From: 1-14-0-10-37-14 sp037130845
Lineage (GTDB): Bacteria > Patescibacteriota > Patescibacteriia > Patescibacteriales > Patescibacteriaceae
Direction of reading: 5' to 3'
DNA length: 62,876 bases
Assembly (NCBI GenBank): GCA_037130845.1
Contig: JBAXSE010000008.1
Span: forward strand, 1-62,876
The notes under the pieces were generated by a model. That model had not been told where the DNA came from. It worked only from the letters and a program-made list of their open reading frames with translations, and did no database searches. Position numbers and translations under genes: made by a program. Positions within the stretch are counted from its first letter, which is position 1. Each line of letters opens with the position of its first letter. Of the stretch, positions 34,346-44,111 are shown piece after piece.

Positions 34346-35011
34346 ATGAAAAAAATGCGAGGAAAAAAATATTTATTGTTTTTGTTTATCTTAATACCAC
34401 TAACACTAACGGTTCTAGCCATGGCTTTTGCCAAATCATTGTCGCCGTTTAACAAAACTGCCAGCCCCAACTCCCATACGGCAATAGCCCCGTCGATCGC
34501 TACCAACACGCCTGCCTTTATCTGGCCGATTGATAATGCTCCCAAGCGGATTACCAAACTGCCCTTCGGCCTCTACGTCACGCCGCAAAATTCACCGGTC
34601 AACTCCAAACGCTTTACCGGCTACCATGTCGGTACGGATTTTGAAACTACGCCCGCCGAAAGCAATATCGATATTCCGATCAAAACAATCTGCACCGGCA
34701 AACTGGCGCTCAAAAAATGGGCCAGCGGCTATGGCGGCGTCGCTGTCCAACGTTGCCAGCTAAACGGCCGGCCGATAACAGTCATCTACGGCCACCTCAA
34801 GCTGGCCTCAATCCAAGCTAAATTAAATACCAGCCTGCCGATTGGCGCCACTTTAGGCATCCTGGGCCAAGGCCAAAGCGTCGAAACCGATGGCGAACGC
34901 AAACATCTGCACCTCGGCATCCACTTTGGTTCGGCTATCAATATCTTGGGCTATGTCCAAAAAGCCAAAGACTTGGCCGGCTGGATAGACCCCGCTTCCA
35001 TTATTAAATAA
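34346..35011 (+). CDS. M23-like (LytM) metallopeptidase domain protein
   Basis: 221 residues. A TM or signal segment (residues ~9-29) is followed by a Ser/Ala/Pro linker. The peptidase domain has H94-x3-D98 (GYHVGTDFE), VIYGHL, and HLHLGIHFG with the HxH zinc ligand pair. These are the metal ligands of lysostaphin-type endopeptidases that cut peptidoglycan peptides. It probably acts outside the membrane in wall remodelling. It lies 14 nt before the ThDP enzyme gene, with which it may be cotranscribed though functionally unrelated. Confidence 0.85.
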   Translation: MKKMRGKKYLLFLFILIPLTLTVLAMAFAKSLSPFNKTASPNSHTAIAPSIATNTPAFIWPIDNAPKRITKLPFGLYVTPQNSPVNSKRFTGYHVGTDFETTPAESNIDIPIKTICTGKLALKKWASGYGGVAVQRCQLNGRPITVIYGHLKLASIQAKLNTSLPIGATLGILGQGQSVETDGERKHLHLGIHFGSAINILGYVQKAKDLAGWIDPASIIK

Positions 35012-35025
35012 TAAATTTTCTAGAT

Positions 35026-36753
35026 ATGGCCAAGAAAAAAGTAGCCCAAATCTTTGTCGAAGAGTTGGTGGCCGCCGGGGTTAAGCGCATCTATGGCATT
35101 GCCGGCGATTCACTAACCGGCATTACCGAAAACGTCCGCCAACATCCCGAGATAGAGTGGCTGCATGTAAGGCACGAGGAATCAGCCGCCTTTGCGGCCG
35201 GCGCCGAAGCGCAATTAACAGGCAAACTGGCTGTCTGCGCCGGCAGTTGCGGCCCTGGAAATCTGCATCTCATCAACGGCCTTTATGATTGCCAACGCAG
35301 CCGCGTGCCGGTTTTAGCCATCGCCGCCCATATCCCGGCAGGCGAAATCGGTTCGGGATATTTCCAAGAAACCCATCCCGAACTACTGTTCAAAGAATGT
35401 AGTCACTACTGCGAGCTGGTTTCCCAACCGGAACAAATGCCGCGCGCTCTGGAGATTGCCATGCGTACTGCTGTCGCCAAACAAGGCGTCGCCGTTATTG
35501 TCATCCCCGGCAATATCACAAACAAAGACTGCCCTATCCAGAACGTCAGATTCAATCTGGACCTGCCTAAACCGCGCATCATCCCGACTGACAACCAAAT
35601 AGAAAAAGCAGCTGCTATCCTGAACAAAGCCAAAAAAATCACTATCCTGGGCGGAGCCGGCTGCGCCAACGCCCATGCCGAACTGATTGCCCTGGCTGGA
35701 CGCCTGCAAGCACCTATCGTCCATGCCTTGCGCGGCAAAGAATTTATCGAATACGACAACCCCTACGACATCGGTATGACCGGCCTACTAGGCTTTTCGA
35801 CAGGCTATCATGCCATGATGGATTGCGACGCCCTACTGATGCTGGGCACCGATTTCCCTTATCAACAGTTTTATCCCACCTCAGCCAAAGTTATCCAGGT
35901 CGATATCCGCGGCGAGCAAATCGGCCGCCGCACTCGAGTCGATCTAGGCCTGATTGGCGACGTCAAAAACACCATCAGAGCCCTCTTGCCGCATTTATCG
36001 CAAGGCAAAAATCCGGCCTTCTTGCAAAAAGCGCTTAAGCATTACCGCAAGAATCACCAAGATATCGAAAGCCTGGCAACCGGCACGCCCGGCCGCACCC
36101 CTATCCACCCGCAATATGTAGGCAAAGTAATCAACGACCTGGCCGCCAAGGACGCGATATTTACCTGCGACGTCGGCACGCCCACCATCTGGGCCTCCCG
36201 TTATCTGCGGATGAATGGCCAACGGCGCTTGTTAGGCTCGTTTATCCACGGTTCCATGGCCAGCGCCCTGCCCCAGGCCATCGGCATCCAAGCATCTCAT
36301 TCAAATAGGCAAGTTATCACCTTTTCCGGCGACGGCGGCATCGCCATGTTGCTTGGCGATCTGCTGACGCTCAAGCAATTGCACCTGCCGGTCAAGATTG
36401 TCGTTTTCAACAACAGCTCGCTGGGCTTTGTCGAACTGGAAATGAAAGCCGCCGGCATTCTAGAGTTTGCCACCGAACTGGACAACCCCCGTTTTTCGGA
36501 CATTGCCAAGGCCTCCGGCTTACTGGGACTGCGCGCCGAAACTCCGGAGCAAGTCCCCTTGTTGTTCAAAAAAATGCTCAAATACGACGGGCCTGCCCTG
36601 TTGGAAGTAGTCGTTAACCGCCAAGAACTAATGCTGCCGCCCAGCATCAGCAAAGACCAAGTGCGCGGCTTCGGCCTCTTTATGCTCAAGGCTATCATGA
36701 ACGGCCGCGGCGATGAAGTAATCGATTTAGCCAAAAGCAACCTCTTTAGATAA
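35026..36753 (+). CDS. poxB: Pyruvate oxidase/dehydrogenase (quinone)-like ThDP enzyme
   Basis: 575 residues, the size of E. coli PoxB (572). The catalytic Glu lies in VRHEESAAFAAGAEA (E51). The FAD/substrate region has CAGSCGPGNLHLINGLYDCQ, and PAGEIGSGYFQETHPE is characteristic of pyruvate oxidases. The ThDP-binding motif is FSGDGGIAMLLGDLL ending in VVFNNSS. The C-terminus keeps a PoxB-like GRGDEVIDLAKSN. The E. coli enzyme decarboxylates pyruvate to acetate and CO2 and reduces ubiquinone at the membrane. Here the electron acceptor could be quinone or oxygen (the latter giving acetyl-phosphate and peroxide). An acetolactate synthase is less likely from the PAGEIGSGYFQ region. Confidence 0.8.
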   Translation: MAKKKVAQIFVEELVAAGVKRIYGIAGDSLTGITENVRQHPEIEWLHVRHEESAAFAAGAEAQLTGKLAVCAGSCGPGNLHLINGLYDCQRSRVPVLAIAAHIPAGEIGSGYFQETHPELLFKECSHYCELVSQPEQMPRALEIAMRTAVAKQGVAVIVIPGNITNKDCPIQNVRFNLDLPKPRIIPTDNQIEKAAAILNKAKKITILGGAGCANAHAELIALAGRLQAPIVHALRGKEFIEYDNPYDIGMTGLLGFSTGYHAMMDCDALLMLGTDFPYQQFYPTSAKVIQVDIRGEQIGRRTRVDLGLIGDVKNTIRALLPHLSQGKNPAFLQKALKHYRKNHQDIESLATGTPGRTPIHPQYVGKVINDLAAKDAIFTCDVGTPTIWASRYLRMNGQRRLLGSFIHGSMASALPQAIGIQASHSNRQVITFSGDGGIAMLLGDLLTLKQLHLPVKIVVFNNSSLGFVELEMKAAGILEFATELDNPRFSDIAKASGLLGLRAETPEQVPLLFKKMLKYDGPALLEVVVNRQELMLPPSISKDQVRGFGLFMLKAIMNGRGDEVIDLAKSNLFR

Positions 36754-36768
36754 TTTTTCTAACAAGAT

Positions 36769-36806
36769 AAAGACCACTCCGATACGATCAGAGTGGTCTT
36801 TATTTC
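36769..36806 (+). terminator. Terminator of the ThDP enzyme gene
   Basis: An 11-bp stem (36769-36779 with 36791-36801) and T-rich tail. Confidence 0.85.
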
Positions 36807-36877
36807 ACCGGTAAGACAAGCTATTGCAATATAATTTAAGCAATAATAAAACGTGACGCAATAATAACCAATATTAA

Positions 36878-37279
36878 TTATTTTTTATCTTCTGCAAGAT
36901 CGGACAGCATTTTATTAATCTTAACCACAATCTGATCCAAAGACCAATCCGTCTTAATCATATGGCATGATGGTTTGCTGGCTTCTATTTTCTGCAGAGT
37001 TTGATCATCTACAGTCAAATTAGTCAGCACGGCAATCGGCACTTTCTGTCCCCACTCGCCCGCCTTGCGGATCTCTTCCATTACCACCATCCCATCCAGC
37101 TTGGGCATAATGATATCCAACAAGATAAAATCGGGCTTATGCGTCAAAGCCTCTTCAAGGCCCGCCTCGCCATTATCAGCTTGGATGACTTCAAAATTCT
37201 CTTTGACAAATCTCTCTGCCAAAATCTTGCGCATCAAATCCTCATCCTCAACGACCAGTAATAATTTTTTCATGGCCAT
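36878..37279 (-). CDS. Single-domain response regulator
   Basis: 133 residues (or 131 from the second ATG). Receiver-domain residues are present: acidic EDED at 11-14, phospho-acceptor D55 (FILLDIIMP), the Thr of VLTNLT and the Lys of IKTD. There is no DNA-binding output domain. The start is 10 nt after the stop of the multi-PAS histidine kinase, so it is its likely partner. It may act by protein-protein contact, for example on the surface or pilus machinery; this is inference. Confidence 0.9.
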   Translation of the reverse strand: MAMKKLLLVVEDEDLMRKILAERFVKENFEVIQADNGEAGLEEALTHKPDFILLDIIMPKLDGMVVMEEIRKAGEWGQKVPIAVLTNLTVDDQTLQKIEASKPSCHMIKTDWSLDQIVVKINKMLSDLAEDKK

Positions 37280-37289
37280 ATTATTATAA

Positions 37290-40200
37290 TTATTTTTTGC
37301 CTCCGCTTTTTATTTTGGATAGCCCGTTGCTGATAGGTACCGTGAAGAAAAAAGTCGTACCGTCTTGCTCTGTCGACTCTAGCCAAATCTTACCGTCATT
37401 CTCCTCAACCGCCTCTTTGGCTATAAATAATCCCAAGCCGGTACCATCCGTCTTGACCCGCTGAGCGTTGGTGCCGCGATAAAAACGGGTAAACAAGTGC
37501 TTCTGCTCTTCTGAAGTGATTAAAGACCCTCTATTATTAACAGCGATTATATAATACGCGGTATCCTTGCTGACAGTCACGCTAATAGTTTCGCCAGTCG
37601 GAGCATAATTAATGGCGTTGCTTACCAGATTGCTTAAGGCCTCTTCAAATCTAATAATATCAACCTTGACCGAGTGCAACGTCGCCGGCTTTATCAATTT
37701 TAACTTTTGCTGCTTATTCTTGGCATTAGGCGTCAAGAGCTTTAGGCAATTATTAATCAGTTTGGCCAGATCGGCAGTCTCTTTTTTGACTATAATCTTA
37801 CCCTGCTCGATATGCGACACCTTAAGCAGAGAATCCACCAGCGTAATCAGTCGCTGGTTGCTAAAATACAAATCCTTAAGTCTTTCCTTGTGCTTGGCTG
37901 TCAGGCCTTCGTCGGTATTAAAGACGTCCAGCACCCATTTAATGGACGACAAGGGCGTTCTAAGCTGATGGGAAGCTAGATACAAAAACTCGCTCTCAGC
38001 CCTTTCGGCCAGCTTCTTGTCGGTAATATCGATTATTATACCGACCATCTTGATCACTTTGCCTTGTTTGTCTAGTTTTAATTTCCCCCTGCCTGACACC
38101 CAGCGTTCTTCTTGCGTCTTGGGTCGGATTATCTTGTATTCTTTGTCAAAACTTTTTTTCTTGCCCAAGACCTCGTCCATAAAATAATCATGCATCATCG
38201 CCCGATGGTCAGGATGGATCAATGCCTCCCAACCGGACAAGTCGCGAGTATATTTTTTATCGATGCCAAAGATACCATCAAGCAAATCGGAACTTTCCCA
38301 AACTCCGGAAGCAACATCAAGCGTGTAGCGGCCTAACCCGGCGATTGTTTCGGCCTCCGATAATTCCTTAGCAATTTGCGCCAGCTTGTCACTGGCTAGA
38401 TTCCGTTCTTCTTCTGCCCGCTTACGCTCTGTAACATCCTGCAATGACCCTTCCAGAACCCCGATATCCGGGTATAACTTAAGCGAAGTCAAGCAAATTC
38501 TAATATCACCCGTTTTATTACGAAGTTTAAACTCAAAATCATTGACATACCCGGCAGATTTAAGCTTTTGGACCATTACCGCGCGCTCTTGCGGGTCAAC
38601 CCAAATATCCACAGATGGCTTGCCCACAAACTCCTCTCGTTTCATGCCTAATATCGACAGATACTTGGCATTAGCATCCAAAACCTCCGACCCGTCCAAG
38701 CGCGTCCTAAACATTCCAACCTCGGCATTATTAAATAAATTACGGAATTTCTCTTCGCTTTCTTTAAGCGCTTTTTCCGACATTACCTGTTCGGTAATAT
38801 CCTGCACCGTACCTCGCAATAGGACAAGCTTGCCCTTTTCGTCATTATAGCCCTTAGCCAATTCATGCACATAACGAATATCACCGTCAGGACGAACAAT
38901 CCGATGCACCACATCATGCAAACCGGTCTTCTCCGAACGCCTTTCGCTCTCCAGTACAATCTCTCTATCATCAGGATAAATAGCATCGCGAAAAGCGCTT
39001 ATGCTTGGCTTAAACGACTGCGAATCCAGGCCAAAAATATTATAGATTTCTTTCGACCAATACAAACTGCCCGTAATTATGTCCGCCTCCCAATTGCCAA
39101 TCGACGAAAGGCGTTGCACTTCTTCCAAATGCTCAAGGCTTGCGTGCAATTTTAATTCCAACCGCTTGCGCTCGGTAATATCCCTGACAATCGACAACAT
39201 GGCCGGTTTGTTGTTGATGTTTATCTTAGTGGCGTTTATCTCGACTGTGGTTTTTTCACCGCTCTTGGTAAGATGAGTTGTTTCAAATATCACCTTGCCT
39301 TTTTTGATTAATTCTCTGATAGCCGGCAAACCGGCTTTTGCAAATGACTCAGGATCATCGACATCTACCGGACTCATCTGCAACAATTCTTCTTTGGTAT
39401 AGCCGTATTTCTGGCACGCGGCATCGTTGACCTCGATAAAATTGCCCGGCTTGCCGTCTTTGTCAATATAATGAATAACTACGGCGTCGCTTATAGAATT
39501 CAATATCGTCCTATATTTGCCTTCGCTTTCACGCAGCGCCAATTCTACCTTGGTTCGCGCCGTCACATCAGAAGCAAAAGCCGTCAACCCGATTACTTTG
39601 TTTTCGCTATCAATAATCGGGTTGTAACTAGTTTCATAATAATCAGTCGAAGCATCAATCAACTCAACTACCACATGTCTCTCTCCATCCAAGACTCGAT
39701 CATAATGGCTCTTTACTTTGACTTGCTCGCTGCTATCGCTAATGCAGTCCAAGATGCTTTTCCCGACCAGCGGCTCAATGCCATAAAGATTCTTCATGAC
39801 CTTGGCATGATAGCTATTAAAATATAAATATTTATATTTATTATCAATAGCGTAAATCATCATGTCGCGAGGGCTTTCGGCCATGGCGCGCAACAGGATT
39901 TCGCCTTTTCTTATTTTTTCTTCATTTTGCTTGCGCCTGGTTATATCTCTGGTAAGTGTTAGGATATGGGGTTCGTTGTTTAAATCAAAAAGGGCCGCCG
40001 ACATCAAGCCGACAACAGCACTCCCGTCTTTTTTACGGAAAGTCGCTTCAAACTCCGGAATGCTGGTATTTTTTTTAAGCCCAGCAATCAGCTTGTTTCT
40101 AGTCTTGGGATTGTTCCAAATATTAAGCTGCAAAGAGGTTTTCCCTTTAATCTCAGTATCGTTATAGCCGGTTAATTTTTTAAAGCCGTCGTTATAAGCC

Positions 40201-40751
40201 ATTACCATGCCGTCACGCAATCTGGTAAGGACTATAGCATCAGGGCTGGCCATAAAAACCGCCTTAAACTTCGCTTCACTTGCCTTGATAACATCTTCGC
40301 CGCTAACCCGCGCGGAAATATCAACAAAGCTAGCCAGACTAGCCCAGATCTTCCCCTCGGCATCACGGATTGGAGAGCCGAATACCTCCAAGACGCTCTC
40401 ACTGCCGTCCGGGCGCACCACTACCATATCGCTAATATGCGTATCTTCTCCCAACATACCCTTAATGATCGGCATTTTTTCCACTGGATACGGCTTACGC
40501 TCTGGCAGTTTATAGGCCTTATACACTTCACCCAGATTTTTCTTGTTGGCTGCCGGCAAAACAGCTCTACCTAACAAGCGGAAGGCTTCTTTGTTAGCAT
40601 ACAATGGTTTGCCTGATGGCGCCTCAACCATAAAGATGCCAATCGGCATAATCTTTAACAAAGCGTCCAACAGCTCTTTTTGGCGAACCGCGCTATCCTT
40701 GTAATCAAAATTACGGTTATCTTTAATTTTCTTGAAAGCGAATAACTTCAT
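37290..40751 (-). CDS. Multi-PAS sensor histidine kinase
   Basis: 1153 residues from the ATG at 40751. No transmembrane helix is seen, so it is a soluble sensor. About seven PAS/PAC units run in series, each starting near motifs such as LDALLKIMPIGIFMVE, EAKFKAVFMASPDAIV, LRAMAESPRDMMIYA, GKYRTILNSISDAVV, LSSIGNWEADI, EKFRNLFNNAEVGMF and AETIAGLGRYTLDV. The HisKA H-box is LASHQLRTPLSS (His ~928). The ATPase part has NLVSNAINYAP and GTGLGLFIAKE. PAS units may bind flavin, haem or small ligands; which is unknown. Operon with the response regulator. Confidence 0.9.
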   Translation of the reverse strand: MKLFAFKKIKDNRNFDYKDSAVRQKELLDALLKIMPIGIFMVEAPSGKPLYANKEAFRLLGRAVLPAANKKNLGEVYKAYKLPERKPYPVEKMPIIKGMLGEDTHISDMVVVRPDGSESVLEVFGSPIRDAEGKIWASLASFVDISARVSGEDVIKASEAKFKAVFMASPDAIVLTRLRDGMVMAYNDGFKKLTGYNDTEIKGKTSLQLNIWNNPKTRNKLIAGLKKNTSIPEFEATFRKKDGSAVVGLMSAALFDLNNEPHILTLTRDITRRKQNEEKIRKGEILLRAMAESPRDMMIYAIDNKYKYLYFNSYHAKVMKNLYGIEPLVGKSILDCISDSSEQVKVKSHYDRVLDGERHVVVELIDASTDYYETSYNPIIDSENKVIGLTAFASDVTARTKVELALRESEGKYRTILNSISDAVVIHYIDKDGKPGNFIEVNDAACQKYGYTKEELLQMSPVDVDDPESFAKAGLPAIRELIKKGKVIFETTHLTKSGEKTTVEINATKININNKPAMLSIVRDITERKRLELKLHASLEHLEEVQRLSSIGNWEADIITGSLYWSKEIYNIFGLDSQSFKPSISAFRDAIYPDDREIVLESERRSEKTGLHDVVHRIVRPDGDIRYVHELAKGYNDEKGKLVLLRGTVQDITEQVMSEKALKESEEKFRNLFNNAEVGMFRTRLDGSEVLDANAKYLSILGMKREEFVGKPSVDIWVDPQERAVMVQKLKSAGYVNDFEFKLRNKTGDIRICLTSLKLYPDIGVLEGSLQDVTERKRAEEERNLASDKLAQIAKELSEAETIAGLGRYTLDVASGVWESSDLLDGIFGIDKKYTRDLSGWEALIHPDHRAMMHDYFMDEVLGKKKSFDKEYKIIRPKTQEERWVSGRGKLKLDKQGKVIKMVGIIIDITDKKLAERAESEFLYLASHQLRTPLSSIKWVLDVFNTDEGLTAKHKERLKDLYFSNQRLITLVDSLLKVSHIEQGKIIVKKETADLAKLINNCLKLLTPNAKNKQQKLKLIKPATLHSVKVDIIRFEEALSNLVSNAINYAPTGETISVTVSKDTAYYIIAVNNRGSLITSEEQKHLFTRFYRGTNAQRVKTDGTGLGLFIAKEAVEENDGKIWLESTEQDGTTFFFTVPISNGLSKIKSGGKK

Positions 40752-40911
40752 AAATATTTTTGCGCAAAAAAAGTAATCCAAAGATTACCAAAACAGCTTA
40801 TAACATCTTATAATTTCGCCTTGAACTGCAAAAACTGAAAAAAATTCCATAATCATAAATAATCTTTAATAGTTATTCAATTATAACACTTTTGCCGCCG
40901 TTGGTGCAAAT

Positions 40912-40942
40912 AAACAAAGATGCCCGCAAATCAAGGGGCATC
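40912..40942 (-). terminator. Terminator of the 224-residue gene
   Basis: GATGCCC/GGGCATC stem with a T-rich tail on the minus strand. Confidence 0.7.
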
Positions 40943-40965
40943 CTTGATAGAACTTAATATTATGT

Positions 40966-41640
40966 TTATTTAGCCAGCTTGATGCCGGTCAAACCCTCAA
41001 ATTCGGCCTTGGCAAGATCAGCATCTTTAGACGGTTGATCAAGTTTTGCGCCAGTAACTTCAATTTTCTTTTGGAATGCATTAATCTTGGTTAAAAAATC
41101 ATTTCCAACAGGCTTGCCCTTGGCCTGATTAGTCAGAGCGGTCTTTAATAAAACCAAGACTTCTTTTTCCGCTGTAAACATCTCCTTGAACAATTTAGAT
41201 ATTTCAACATAATCCTTGGCCAGGCGTTGCGCACTAGGCTTAATCTTTTTATCTTTGATGGTGGCGGCGGCATTTTTCAGAGCTACTAGTTTAACATTTT
41301 GCTTGTCAACAACTACCAAAGTAGCATTGATTTGTGTAATAGCTTTATTAACAGCCTTAAGCTGCCCCGCATTATCCAACTGATCTAAACCACTCAAAAT
41401 ATCCATCTGCGCCGTAAGATCATCCTGTAAAATACGTATCTTATCATTAAGCAACTTAGCCTCATTCCAAACTTTGGCAAACTTGGTAACACCGGCATCC
41501 TTAGATATTTTAACCGCGGCCGTCGTAGTAGCTGTATTTGGAGCACCGGCAGCGCCCACCGTAATAGAGACCGCCGAACAAACGGAGCCAACCGCCCAAA
41601 AGCTGACCGCCGCCAACAAGACTAGATATTTCTTTGACAT
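40966..41640 (-). CDS. Exported coiled-coil protein
   Basis: 224 residues. A signal peptide (MSKKYLVLLAAVSFW to CSA) is followed by long amphipathic helices rich in Lys, Ala and Leu (NEAKLLNDKIRILQDDLT, AEKEVLVLLKTALTN). No catalytic motif. Likely a periplasmic or surface helical bundle. It lies 30 nt downstream of the C39-like protease gene on the same strand. Confidence 0.6.
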   Translation of the reverse strand: MSKKYLVLLAAVSFWAVGSVCSAVSITVGAAGAPNTATTTAAVKISKDAGVTKFAKVWNEAKLLNDKIRILQDDLTAQMDILSGLDQLDNAGQLKAVNKAITQINATLVVVDKQNVKLVALKNAAATIKDKKIKPSAQRLAKDYVEISKLFKEMFTAEKEVLVLLKTALTNQAKGKPVGNDFLTKINAFQKKIEVTGAKLDQPSKDADLAKAEFEGLTGIKLAK

Positions 41641-41670
41641 AAGATTATACTTGTTTAATTTTTAAATATT

Positions 41671-42468
41671 TTATTCGACTTTTGTTGCTTGCTTCTGCAC
41701 CACTATCATCGTCTTTTGTATGCCGACTATCGGCGCGTGATGCCCGGTGGGATAATCCCTGATAGCGGCATACAAGACATCTTGGCCATAACGATAATCC
41801 TGGCCGTGCCTGGTGCCCGCCTCATTGGTAATAAATTCCTTGGTGCCATAGTCATAGCCGATAATCAATAGCATGTGTTCCACCGGCCCGGGCGCAGTAA
41901 AGAAAGGATTGTGCAAAGCCTGGCCATTGGCCGGCACTATCACCAGATTGCCCTGTTCTAGTTGATTAATGATATCTGGCAGTTTAATATTCTCTACAAC
42001 CCAGGCTTGTTGATAATTATAATATTCTTTAAAAAAACGCTCCACCGTATCGCGCGCCGAGGTGTCTTGATAATTGTCATATTTTTTCTGTTCCCAATCC
42101 GCCATGGCCAAGATTTTTTCCTTGGCCTGTTGCAAGGTAAAGGTTTCTCCCCTAGCCCAAGAAACAGCCATCAAGACCGAGGCTTCTTCGCAGGCATCTT
42201 GCTGACGCGGATCAGACCACTCGCCAAAGGGCGCCTGAGCGGTAAAGGGCACCTTGAACTTAATAATACCGTGGCCAACTACCGCAGGAGTGCCGGTGGC
42301 CCGCACAGGCACCGTTGGCGCTTTATTGACTGCCGCTACTTGCGCCGGCTTTACCGAGGCCGGAGCGGTCTCAACCAGCGCCAACGGCACATTCCGCAGA
42401 CGATAAAAAAAGACCCCCGTTGCAATCACAGCCACTGTCAACATAATAAAAATTACATTCTTGTTCAT
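41671..42468 (-). CDS. Membrane-anchored C39-like cysteine peptidase
   Basis: 265 residues from the ATG at 42468. An N-terminal anchor (NVIFIMLTVAVIATGVFF) and Ala/Pro/Val linker precede a Peptidase_C39_2-type domain. It has VPFTAQAPFGEW with QQDACEEASVLMA (catalytic Cys), GPVEHMLLIIGYD (His) and FITNEAGT (Asn/Asp). This family resembles bacteriocin-processing peptidases but here is attached to the outer face of the membrane and has no ABC transporter. Substrate unknown; it could process surface or prepilin proteins. Confidence 0.8.
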   Translation of the reverse strand: MNKNVIFIMLTVAVIATGVFFYRLRNVPLALVETAPASVKPAQVAAVNKAPTVPVRATGTPAVVGHGIIKFKVPFTAQAPFGEWSDPRQQDACEEASVLMAVSWARGETFTLQQAKEKILAMADWEQKKYDNYQDTSARDTVERFFKEYYNYQQAWVVENIKLPDIINQLEQGNLVIVPANGQALHNPFFTAPGPVEHMLLIIGYDYGTKEFITNEAGTRHGQDYRYGQDVLYAAIRDYPTGHHAPIVGIQKTMIVVQKQATKVE

Positions 42469-42609
42469 ATTATAGATTATATCAAATTTACCGCCTCTCA
42501 ACAAATAGCTAAAACATTGGCCAAACAACTAAAATATTGACAATTACCAAACTTTATGCCTTAATGGCAGCAAAATATAATCAGTTTTTTCACAATTTGA
42601 AAGTATAAC

Positions 42610-43944
42610 ATGAATACCGTTATCAAAGATTTTTTCACCAAAATCGTTATTGCCATTATCGCCGTCGGCCTGTGCGCCGGCGTCTATCTCTATGCCGACT
42701 ATCTGATGCTGACCGAAGGCTACAACCAGCTGCCATCGCAAATTAAGATGGTTATTGTCTTTGTCGACATGATTCTCTTGCTCACCCTGGCTATTACCGC
42801 CCTTTTGCAAGTTATCTTTGCCTTCAAAATCTTAATCGACGAGCAAGACAAGATGCCCTGGCAAGTCCGCCCCATACCGAGCAAGAATAACACTCCGGGC
42901 TGGAACAAAGAGTATAGGCAGCAAAAAAATGCTTTGCAGCGTCGACTGGAGCAGCCAGAAGAATTCAAATCAATAGCCACAACCACCGAATGGTTTTTCC
43001 CACCGCTCAAGCATTTTAATTTTACCGATTCTGAACTCAAAAAGTTCGTCGATACGCCGGATTCGCAACTGCAGAGCAATCCGCCGGAACAAATAGAAAA
43101 ATACGCTTGGGAATTGTTCAAGCAATACAACCGCCTCGATAACATCGCCAAGATCTTCCCCCGACTGGAAGCCGAACAACAGGAATACCAAAAACGTCTA
43201 ATAGCCCATACCAAGGCTAACCTTCAGGTACAACCGCCGTGGTTGCGACGCTTGCATTTACGGACACTAGGCTATGCCGAAAACTTGCTCAGGATTATCG
43301 AACCGCGCCTAGAAGACCTGCCGCCCTACAGCGACGGCTGGGAAAAATACAAAGAAGAAGACCGCCGCAATTTTGGCTATTTCCTGGGCTATCTCGACTG
43401 GATAATCGACGACACTTACAATGGAGCTCTAAGCTGGTATAATCAAAAGCTCAAAACAGAAAAGCTGTTAGCCGCTTTCAATGGCTGGCCCACTTACAAA
43501 TTCACTTTGCAGAATCAATGGGACAAGCTTCAAAAGGAAATTGACGACTTTGCCCTATTGGACTCGACCGAAGAACCGGACTATTGGCACAAGATCAAGC
43601 ATTTGCTCAAGGATCAAGACGATGCCTTTTGCGATATCGAGCAAATTATAGAAGACTGCCAAGACAAAGAAAAAGATCTATTAAATGGCTGGTTCGAACT
43701 CAAATCAAAACTCAACAAGCCGGGCGCTCCCGCAGAAAAAGACTGGAGTAAACTGGAAAAAGAAATAACAGGAGACCTCAACGAACTGCAGATTCTTGCT
43801 GTCATGAAAATACTCTTTAAAACAAACGAAGACATCAGTCAAAGCATCTTATCGGATACGCCCAACTGGCAATTGATCAAATATCAATTGGAAGGCATCG
43901 AAAAATTAATCCCCGATGAAGAGACATGCGATATCGAATTATAA
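42610..43944 (+). CDS. Hypothetical protein with two N-terminal membrane helices
   Basis: 444 residues. Two transmembrane helices (about 10-32 and 46-70) are followed by a long soluble helical domain with many Trp/Glu/Lys (LEQPEEFKSIATTTEWFFPP, SDGWEKYKEEDRRNFGYF). The pattern of long helices suggests a coiled-coil or spectrin-like domain in the cytoplasm. No family recognised. Monocistronic with a strong terminator. Confidence 0.6.
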   Translation: MNTVIKDFFTKIVIAIIAVGLCAGVYLYADYLMLTEGYNQLPSQIKMVIVFVDMILLLTLAITALLQVIFAFKILIDEQDKMPWQVRPIPSKNNTPGWNKEYRQQKNALQRRLEQPEEFKSIATTTEWFFPPLKHFNFTDSELKKFVDTPDSQLQSNPPEQIEKYAWELFKQYNRLDNIAKIFPRLEAEQQEYQKRLIAHTKANLQVQPPWLRRLHLRTLGYAENLLRIIEPRLEDLPPYSDGWEKYKEEDRRNFGYFLGYLDWIIDDTYNGALSWYNQKLKTEKLLAAFNGWPTYKFTLQNQWDKLQKEIDDFALLDSTEEPDYWHKIKHLLKDQDDAFCDIEQIIEDCQDKEKDLLNGWFELKSKLNKPGAPAEKDWSKLEKEITGDLNELQILAVMKILFKTNEDISQSILSDTPNWQLIKYQLEGIEKLIPDEETCDIEL

Positions 43945-43949
43945 CCAAC

Positions 43950-43979
43950 AGCTCTCCGCAACCAAGCGGAGAGCTTTTT
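43950..43979 (+). terminator. Terminator
   Basis: A 10-bp stem (43950-43959 with 43966-43975) followed by T. Confidence 0.9.
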
Positions 43980-43980
43980 A

Positions 43981-44105
43981 ATACGCAAGCTGCCAAGGTT
44001 CCATGTACTCATGGAATGGCAGACCGTATTAATCCCGCCTTCATGGCGGGATATTACACCAACGTAAAAGGTTCCATGTACCCAAGGCAATGGCAGTCCC
44101 TATGT
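43981..44105. repeat. Inverted copy of the 73-bp repeat family
   Basis: The reverse complement matches the block at 1-150 closely, including both palindromes and the segment reading AAGCTGCCAAGGTTCCATG. It lies between a terminator and the pentapeptide-repeat gene. Confidence 0.85.
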
Positions 44106-44111
44106 ATGTGA

